Source: Candidatus Colimorpha enterica (GTDB lineage Bacteria; Bacillota; Clostridia; Oscillospirales; CAG-272). From it: a stretch of DNA of 11,532 nt. Made by a program: the position numbers and the translations under genes. Positions 1 through 5,464 of the stretch are shown one piece after another (position 1 is the first letter of the stretch; each line of letters starts with the position of its first letter). Under the pieces are notes generated by a model. The model saw only the letters and a program-made list of their open reading frames with translations. It ran no database searches and was not told the DNA's origin. The stretch is taken from positions 1 to 11,532 of the forward strand of contig JAGHTD010000015.1 in assembly GCA_018065475.1 (NCBI GenBank). Reading direction: 5' to 3'.

Positions 1-23
1 TATCATAACTATGAAAACGTTGC

Positions 24-30
24 AGAGGAG
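24..30 (+). promoter_or_regulatory. Shine-Dalgarno site of the DUF4091 gene
   Basis: AGAGGAG lies 8 nt before the ATG at 39 and fixes that start. No promoter is visible in the 38 bases upstream. A TAA at 6-8 could be the stop of a preceding gene, so this gene may be internal to an operon that starts outside the window. Confidence 0.8.
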
Positions 31-38
31 AACTTTCT

Positions 39-1691
39 ATGGAAAACTGCATTTTCTCATCGGTCATTACGTCATCGCTCGAGAAGGCGCTCGTCGGTAC
101 TTTGCCTAAGGCATACCCCGAGCTCAAAAACGCAAACGCGCTTATCGGCGAACGTTATTCCTTCCAGCTTCTCACGCTTGCGGATTACTATACGCGCGAG
201 ATACCTCTTTTCACGCTCGAGATATGCGGAGACGACGTCGCCGACATCACCGTCCGTGAGGTCAAGCAGGTCCACGCCGACTACCCGCATTACGGGTGCG
301 ATCCTTCGGTGGGAACGAAGCTGTATATCGACAGCCCTTCGGCGCTCTATCCGGAGATACTTGAACCGATGGATGAGACGAGATTCCATCTCGCTCCCGG
401 TCAGCTCAAGGCGTTCTGGTTTGAATATATCCCGAAGACGGCGGGAGAGAAGAACGTCACCGTTAAGGTGAAATACGGAGAGGAGACCGTCACCGAAAAC
501 TCCCTCACCGTCAGTGTCATCGACGCTTCCCAGCCGGAGCAGAAGCTCGTCTATACCAACTGGTTCCACTGCGACTGCCTCGCAAGCTGGTATAACGTCC
601 CCGTGTTCTCCGAAAAGCACTGGGAGATCATCGAAAACTATATGAGAGCCGCTTCACGCGGAGGAATAAACTGCATTCTCACCCCCGTATTCACTCCCCC
701 TCTCGACACCGAGGTCGGAAGCGAAAGACCGACGGTACAGCTCGTCGGGATAAAGAGGACAAACGGCGTTTATTCGTTCGACTTCTCGCTTCTCAAGCGC
801 TGGATAGATACGGCGCACCGCAGCGGGATAACCCATTTTGAGATCTCGCACTTCTTCACGCAGTGGGGAGCAAGGAATGCGCCCAAGGTAATGGCGGAGA
901 CCGAAGAGGGATACCGCCGTATCTTCGGATGGGAGACCGACGGGACGGGAGAGGAATACTCGGCGTTCATCACCGCATTCCTTTCCGAGCTCGTGCCCTT
1001 CCTCAAAGCCGAAGGCGTCATCGACAACTGCTACTTCCACGTCTCTGACGAGCCGAGCGAGGAGCATCTCGAGGGCTACCTCAAAGCGAAGAACATCATA
1101 AAGCCGTATATCGGTCAGTACAAGCAGATCGACGCGCTCTCGTCGGTGAAGTTCTATCAGAACGGCGCGGTGCAGATACCCGTTCCCGCTACCAACAGGA
1201 TAGAGAGCTTCCTTGCCGAGGACATCGGCGAAAGATGGGCATATTACTGCTGCGGACAGTACAATAAGGTCAGCAACAGATTCATCGCCTATCCTTCCTT
1301 CAGAAACAGAATAATCGGCGTTATGCTGTATAAGTTCGGGATCAAGGGCTTCCTGCACTGGGGATTCAACTTCTATTACAGCATGGGCTCGCGCCGTCTT
1401 ATCAATCCCTTCGTCACCCAGTCGGGAGACGCCATGGTTCCTTCGGGAGACGCCTTCGTCGTATATCCCGGTGAGAACGGCAAGCCGATCGAATCGGTGA
1501 GATACGAGGTGTTCTACGAGGCGGTGCAGGATTACGGCGCGCTTCAGCTCGCAGAGGAAAAGGTCGGCAGGGAAAAGGTGCTTGAGGTAATAAAGGAAGT
1601 CCTCGGCGACGTTACCTTCTCCGAATACCCGACGTCGGCCGCACCGATACTCGAACTCAGAAACAAAATATGTGAAATCATAAAAGGATAA
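39..1691 (+). CDS. DUF4091 / GH123-like glycoside hydrolase, probably cytoplasmic
   Basis: The protein has 550 residues. Roughly residues 1-165 look like a beta-rich N-terminal domain, followed by a TIM-barrel-like region. The family signature is HVSDEP, with adjacent Asp337-Glu338. In GH123 beta-N-acetylgalactosaminidases an adjacent Asp-Glu pair supports substrate-assisted catalysis through the 2-acetamido group. The late GFLHWGFNFYY segment is typical of DUF4091 proteins. There is no signal peptide or membrane segment, so it should act inside the cell on imported oligosaccharides. The next gene, 5 nt downstream, is an N-acetylhexosamine 1-kinase, which fits release of GalNAc or GlcNAc. The DUF4091/GH123-like family call is firm. 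The exact substrate is inferred, and a different hexosaminidase or another glycosidase activity remains possible. Confidence 0.8.
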   Translation: MENCIFSSVITSSLEKALVGTLPKAYPELKNANALIGERYSFQLLTLADYYTREIPLFTLEICGDDVADITVREVKQVHADYPHYGCDPSVGTKLYIDSPSALYPEILEPMDETRFHLAPGQLKAFWFEYIPKTAGEKNVTVKVKYGEETVTENSLTVSVIDASQPEQKLVYTNWFHCDCLASWYNVPVFSEKHWEIIENYMRAASRGGINCILTPVFTPPLDTEVGSERPTVQLVGIKRTNGVYSFDFSLLKRWIDTAHRSGITHFEISHFFTQWGARNAPKVMAETEEGYRRIFGWETDGTGEEYSAFITAFLSELVPFLKAEGVIDNCYFHVSDEPSEEHLEGYLKAKNIIKPYIGQYKQIDALSSVKFYQNGAVQIPVPATNRIESFLAEDIGERWAYYCCGQYNKVSNRFIAYPSFRNRIIGVMLYKFGIKGFLHWGFNFYYSMGSRRLINPFVTQSGDAMVPSGDAFVVYPGENGKPIESVRYEVFYEAVQDYGALQLAEEKVGREKVLEVIKEVLGDVTFSEYPTSAAPILELRNKICEIIKG

Positions 1692-1696
1692 AAGAA

Positions 1697-2767
1697 ATGG
1701 CAGACATCAGAAATACGGTAAAACGCTTCCTCGGAGAGGAAGAGATCGAAAAGATCGAGCCCTTCGGCGAAGGACATATAAACAGAACATATTTCGTCGA
1801 GACGGCAGGCGGAAAAAAGTACATAATGCAGATGATCAACAACTCGGTGTTCAAAGACGTTGAAGGTCTTATGAACAACATCTGCCGCGTCACCGGCTTC
1901 ATCGAGGAAAAGCATCCCGGCGAGACCAAGACGCTCAACTTCATTCCCGCAGACGACGGGAAATATTACGTGATAGACGAAGACGGTCATTATTTCCGTA
2001 TGTACGTCTTTATCGACAACGCACATACCTATCAGGTCGCCGACAGCACCGATCTGCTTGAAAAGCTCGGCGACGCCTTCGGTGATTTTCAGAATATGCT
2101 CCTCGACTTCGACGCGTCAAAGCTCGTCGAGGTCATCCCCGATTTCCACAACACGGTAAAGAGATACGAGGCGTTTGAGAAGGCACTTGAAGAGAACCTT
2201 TCCGGCAGAGCCGACACCGCGGCGGAGGAGATCGCCTTCGTCAAGGCAAGAAAGGACATCTGCGGGACCTACGTTGACAGGATAGCGTCGGGCGAGCTTC
2301 CCCTCAGGGTCACTCACAATGACACGAAGATGAACAACGTCCTCTTTTACGACGGAAGCAACGAGGCGGCGTGCGTCATCGACCTCGATACGATCATGCC
2401 CGGTGTCGTCCACTACGACGTGGGAGACGCGATCAGATTCGGTACCGCAACGGCTCCCGAAGACGAACAGGATCTGAGCAAGCTCCATTTTGACATCAAC
2501 CTCTACGAGGCGTTCATCAAGGGCTTCCTCGGACAGTGCGGAAAAACTCTGTCGAAGGCAGAGCTCGACCTCATTCCTTTCAGCGGAATAATGCTCACCT
2601 TCGAGTGCGGAATGAGATTCCTCACCGACTACCTCAACGGCGACACCTATTTCAGAACGGCATACGCGGAGCACAACCTCGTGCGCACGAGAACGCAGTT
2701 CAAACTCGTATATGAGATGGAGCAGCAGCTCCCCGAGATGAAAAAGATCCTTGAGAAGTACATATAA
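1697..2767 (+). CDS. nahK: N-acetylhexosamine 1-kinase (NahK)
   Basis: This 356-residue kinase of the APH/choline-kinase fold uses ATP to phosphorylate the anomeric carbon of GlcNAc or GalNAc, giving the 1-phosphate. The catalytic loop is HNDTKMNN, with His207, Asp209 and Asn214. The metal-binding motif IDLDTIMPG carries Asp229 and Asp231. The segments GHINRTY, GDFQN, DLSKLHF, PFSG, ECGMRFL and HNLVRTRTQ match my memory of bifidobacterial NahK almost word for word along the full length. The Shine-Dalgarno sequence AAAAGGA overlaps the stop region of the glycosidase gene, 8 nt before ATG. In bifidobacteria NahK acts after a phosphorylase; here the partner is a GH123-like hydrolase. No uridylyltransferase or epimerase gene is in the window. 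A broader aminoglycoside-phosphotransferase-like role is unlikely. Confidence 0.88.
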   Translation: MADIRNTVKRFLGEEEIEKIEPFGEGHINRTYFVETAGGKKYIMQMINNSVFKDVEGLMNNICRVTGFIEEKHPGETKTLNFIPADDGKYYVIDEDGHYFRMYVFIDNAHTYQVADSTDLLEKLGDAFGDFQNMLLDFDASKLVEVIPDFHNTVKRYEAFEKALEENLSGRADTAAEEIAFVKARKDICGTYVDRIASGELPLRVTHNDTKMNNVLFYDGSNEAACVIDLDTIMPGVVHYDVGDAIRFGTATAPEDEQDLSKLHFDINLYEAFIKGFLGQCGKTLSKAELDLIPFSGIMLTFECGMRFLTDYLNGDTYFRTAYAEHNLVRTRTQFKLVYEMEQQLPEMKKILEKYI

Positions 2768-3795
2768 TGGAAAATATCAGCCCGATGAGCGATCCGATGT
2801 ATAATAGGATCGCACAGTTTGACGGTAACGTTCCGTCGTTAAGAATAAAGGACGGAGAAGACTTTGCCGGATGGCAGAAAAAGGCGAGAGAAGAGCTCTT
2901 TTCGCTTCTGAAGCTCGATCGCTTCGAAAAATGCGACCCCGATCCCGTAATTAAAAAGGCGGAAAACGAGGACTATACGCAGTACGAGGTCAGCTTCAAT
3001 ACAGAAAAGGATTTCGTCGCAAACGCCGTTATCAGAATACCGGTAAAAAGCAGGTTTGAGGACGGGAAGATACCGTCGTTTATTTGCCTTCAGGGACATT
3101 CGACGGGTATGCACATATCCCTCGGCACGCCTAAATACGAAGGAGACGAGCAGACGATAAAGGGCGGAGACCGCGACTTTGCCGTCAGGATCGTCAGAGA
3201 GGGCTATGCCGCCATCGCGCTTGAACAGCGCGGTTTCGGTATCGAAGGCGGAGACGAAACGGGGCCGAAATGCCACGTTCCGGCGATGTCCGCTCTCATC
3301 CTCGGACGCACTTTGCTCGGCGAAAGAGTGTGGGACGTCATGAGGACGGTTGACCTCGTTAAGGCGTATTTCCCGATGCTCGATCCCGAAAAAATAGGCA
3401 TAATGGGCAATTCCGGAGGAGGCACCGCCTCGGTATATTCGGCAGCCGCCGACGAGAGGATCGCCGCCGCAATGCCTTCCTGCGCTTTCAGCGGATATAA
3501 GGAGTCGATAGGCGTGCAGTTCCACTGCGTCTGCAATTTCGTTCCCGGAATTGCGGAAAAGTTCGACATGGGCGACCTCGCGGGGCTGATCGCTCCCCGT
3601 CCGCTCGTAGTCGTCAGCGGAAAGGACGACGTCATTTTCCCAATCGCTGCCGCAAAGCGTGAGTTTTCCGTCACAAAGGAATATTACGAAAAAGCGGGAG
3701 CGGGTGATATGGCCCGTCACGTCGTAGGACCCGAGGGACACAGATTCTACGCCGATCTTTCCTGGCCCGTAATGAAAGAACTGACTGAGTGGTAA
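2767..3795 (+). CDS. Alpha/beta hydrolase, acetyl-xylan-esterase-like
   Basis: This 342-residue protein has a helical N-terminal stretch followed by an alpha/beta-hydrolase core. The nucleophile elbow is GNSGGG with Ser216. The acid is Asp287 or Asp288 in SGKDDVIFP, and the base is His325 in GPEGHRFY. LQGHS near residue 115 probably shapes the oxyanion hole. The long N-terminal part and the order of motifs resemble the Abhydrolase_7/acetyl-xylan-esterase group. No signal peptide is seen, so it is cytoplasmic. Its ATG shares one base with the TAA of nahK (TAATG) and the Shine-Dalgarno is weak (GAGAAG), which points to translational coupling. In this setting it may remove O-acyl groups from imported sugars, but that substrate is an inference; a general carboxylesterase is also possible. 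Confidence 0.75.
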   Translation: MENISPMSDPMYNRIAQFDGNVPSLRIKDGEDFAGWQKKAREELFSLLKLDRFEKCDPDPVIKKAENEDYTQYEVSFNTEKDFVANAVIRIPVKSRFEDGKIPSFICLQGHSTGMHISLGTPKYEGDEQTIKGGDRDFAVRIVREGYAAIALEQRGFGIEGGDETGPKCHVPAMSALILGRTLLGERVWDVMRTVDLVKAYFPMLDPEKIGIMGNSGGGTASVYSAAADERIAAAMPSCAFSGYKESIGVQFHCVCNFVPGIAEKFDMGDLAGLIAPRPLVVVSGKDDVIFPIAAAKREFSVTKEYYEKAGAGDMARHVVGPEGHRFYADLSWPVMKELTEW

Positions 3796-3796
3796 A

Positions 3797-4543
3797 ATGA
3801 TCAAAAGCGATTTTCATATACATACTACCTACTGCGACGGCAAAAACACTCCGAGAGAGATCGTGGAAAAAGCTCTGGAGCTCGGTATGGAGACGCTCGG
3901 CTTTTCCGAGCACGCACCGACGAGAGCTCAGTCGTCGTCGCTGACAATCGAAAAAGCCCGCTTGTACAGGGAGGAGATAAACGCCCTCAAAGAGGAATAC
4001 CGCGGGAGATTGAACATCCTCTGCGGAATCGAACAGAACTATTTCTCCGAGGACAGTACCGAGGGGTACGATTACGTTATCGGATCGGTGCATTTTTTCC
4101 TGCTTGACGGCAAATACGTCCCCGTCGATTGGGACGCGGAAAAGCTGAACTCGGCGGCGGACAGATATTTCGGCGGAGATATTTACGCTCTCGCCGAGGC
4201 GTACTTCCGTACGGAATCGCAGGTCGTCGAAAAGACGGGAGCGGACATAATCGGCCATTTTGACCTCATCAGCAAGTTCATCGACTGCGGCTTCAACATC
4301 GACGTCAACAGCGAAAGATACGTCAGCGCATGGAAGAAGGCGGCGGACAGACTGCTCACCTACGGCAAGCCGTTTGAAATAAATACGGGAGCAATGTCCC
4401 GCGGATACCGTTCTTCGCCTTACCCCAACTTTCAGATGATAGACTACATCAAGAGCAGGGGCGGTAAGCTGATACTGACGAGCGACAGCCACAGGGCGGC
4501 CACCCTCATGTACGGCTTCGACAAATACGAATATTTACTCTGA
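3797..4543 (+). CDS. PHP-domain phosphatase, histidinol-phosphatase (HisJ/HisK) family
   Basis: This 248-residue protein is a complete PHP-superfamily metal phosphatase. The metal ligands can be read along the chain: His7 and His9 in DFHIHTTYCDG, Asp14, His39 in GFSEHAP, Glu79 in GIEQNYF, His99 in GSVHFF, His154 in IIGHFDL, and Asp230 with His232 in TSDSH. The length and motif order fit bacterial HisJ/HisK, which removes phosphate from L-histidinol phosphate in histidine synthesis. No other his gene is present, and the gene starts 1 nt after the hydrolase stop in what looks like a sugar operon. It may therefore act on another phosphomonoester. The Shine-Dalgarno is poor, so coupled translation is likely. 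The PHP family call is strong; the substrate is uncertain. Confidence 0.82.
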   Translation: MIKSDFHIHTTYCDGKNTPREIVEKALELGMETLGFSEHAPTRAQSSSLTIEKARLYREEINALKEEYRGRLNILCGIEQNYFSEDSTEGYDYVIGSVHFFLLDGKYVPVDWDAEKLNSAADRYFGGDIYALAEAYFRTESQVVEKTGADIIGHFDLISKFIDCGFNIDVNSERYVSAWKKAADRLLTYGKPFEINTGAMSRGYRSSPYPNFQMIDYIKSRGGKLILTSDSHRAATLMYGFDKYEYLL

Positions 4544-4578
4544 AAAAAGGCGGGAAACCGCTTTTTTTCTTTTTTCTT
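4543..4578 (+). terminator. Intrinsic terminator closing the nahK operon
   Basis: GCGG (4550-4553), a GAAA tetraloop (4554-4557) and CCGC (4558-4561) form a compact hairpin. It is flanked by A6-G on the left and followed by T7-C-T6 on the right, so the stem can extend through A-T pairs. It begins at the stop codon of the PHP gene. The A-tract on the left means it could also stop transcription from the other strand. Confidence 0.9.
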
Positions 4579-4599
4579 AAAAAATATTCATAAATATTA

Positions 4600-4628
4600 T
4601 ATACAAATGCAAAAAAATGTGGTATAAT
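4600..4628 (+). promoter_or_regulatory. Sigma-A-type promoter for the rlmB operon, extended -10
   Basis: A perfect TATAAT at 4623-4628 is preceded by TGTGG, which matches the Gram-positive extended -10 pattern TRTGN. A weaker -35 (TATACA, 4600-4605, four of six matching TTGACA) sits 17 bp upstream. Transcription would start near 4635, leaving a leader of about 28 nt before the rlmB start. The region directly after the preceding terminator is very AT-rich. Confidence 0.8.
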
Positions 4629-4645
4629 CTATAAGGATTATACTA
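4620..4645. repeat. Inverted repeat overlapping the -10 element and predicted start site
   Basis: GTATAATC (4622-4629) and GATTATAC (4636-4643) are exact reverse complements separated by TATAAG. Outward, G4621/T4644 is a wobble pair and T4620/A4645 pairs. The left arm contains the TATAAT box and the centre falls near the expected transcription start. It could be an operator or may simply reflect AT-rich sequence. A second TATACT box in the right arm could act as an alternative -10. Confidence 0.45.
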
Positions 4646-4662
4646 TACTGAGGTTATTCTCA

Positions 4663-5463
4663 ATGGAAAAGAGACAGGACAGACGTCCGCCGCTTCAGAA
4701 ACAGCACGGCGAAACTTCAAACGGTTCCTACGTAATCGGCAGGAACGCCGTAATGGAGCTTCTGAAAAGCGGCAGAGATATAAATAAAATATACGTCAAG
4801 CAGGGCGAAAGGACGGGCTCGATAACCGTTATCGTCGCCGAGGCAATTTCAAGGAAGATCCCCGTCGTTGAGGTGGAGGGCAGAAAGCTCGACTTTATGG
4901 CAAACGGGATCCCGCACCAGGGCGTCATCGCATCGGCGGCGCTCAAGAGTTACGCCTCTGTCGATGACATCCTTACTCTCGCGGAGAGCAGAGGGGAGAA
5001 GCCGCTTATCATAATCGGCGACGGAATTGAGGATCCCCAGAACCTCGGAGCTCTTATGAGAGTTGCCGAGTGCACGGGTGCGCACGGTATCATCATTTCA
5101 AAAAGGCACGCCGTAGGGCTGACCGAAGCGGTCGGCAGAGCTTCGGCGGGTGCGATAGAGTACGTTCCCGTAGCGATGGAGACGAACCTCGCACGCACGG
5201 TGGATATGCTCAAGGAAAAAGGACTTTGGATATTTGCGGCGGAGGCAGGAGGGCAGTCCTGCTACGAGACGGATATGACCTGCCCGGCGGCAGTCATCCT
5301 CGGAAGCGAGGGCTTCGGGGTATCAAGATTGCTGAGGGACAAGAGCGACTACGTGATCTCGATACCGATGTACGGAAAAATAAACTCGATGAACGTGACC
5401 TCGGCAGGAGCCGTCATACTCTGCGAGGCATCAAGACAGAGACATTTTGGAACGGAGAGATGA
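4663..5463 (+). CDS. rlmB: RlmB-type 23S rRNA (guanosine-2'-O-)-methyltransferase, TrmH/SpoU family
   Basis: This 266-residue SPOUT methyltransferase is expected to use S-adenosylmethionine to methylate a ribose 2'-OH in the 23S rRNA peptidyl-transferase region (G2251 in E. coli numbering). After a short basic tail, residues ~23-100 form the substrate-binding domain (YVIGRNAVMELL, IPHQGV). The SpoU motifs follow: motif 1 DPQNLGALMRVAE with Asn127 and Arg133, motif 2 ILGSEGFGV with Glu216, and motif 3 SIPMYGKINSMNVTSAGA with Asn244. Full length suggests an active enzyme. The start at 4663 has GAGG 9 nt upstream and is the first gene after the promoter at 4600-4628. A related TrmH-family rRNA target cannot be excluded from sequence alone. 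Confidence 0.87.
   Translation: MEKRQDRRPPLQKQHGETSNGSYVIGRNAVMELLKSGRDINKIYVKQGERTGSITVIVAEAISRKIPVVEVEGRKLDFMANGIPHQGVIASAALKSYASVDDILTLAESRGEKPLIIIGDGIEDPQNLGALMRVAECTGAHGIIISKRHAVGLTEAVGRASAGAIEYVPVAMETNLARTVDMLKEKGLWIFAAEAGGQSCYETDMTCPAAVILGSEGFGVSRLLRDKSDYVISIPMYGKINSMNVTSAGAVILCEASRQRHFGTER
5454..5457 (+). promoter_or_regulatory. Shine-Dalgarno that decides the start of the pseudo-ATPase gene
   Basis: GGAG at 5454-5457 lies 7 nt before ATG 5465 and inside the last codons of rlmB. The longer reading from 5447 would begin with TTG and would have this site inside its coding sequence, so ATG 5465 is preferred. Confidence 0.75.
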
Positions 5464-5464
5464 T

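Noticed and set aside
11..109. Small ORF starting at ATG 11, out of frame with the DUF4091 gene
   Set aside because: It is only 32 codons, has no visible Shine-Dalgarno, and overlaps a gene with a strong ribosome-binding site and family motifs.
2839..3804. 321-codon open frame on the minus strand
   Set aside because: It is antisense to the full alpha/beta hydrolase gene, whose catalytic triad is intact. The minus-strand product shows no recognisable domain.
5447..5464. Six-codon N-terminal extension of the pseudo-ATPase, starting at 5447
   Set aside because: The codon at 5447 is TTG, it lies inside rlmB, and no ribosome-binding site precedes it. ATG 5465 has GGAG at 7-nt spacing.
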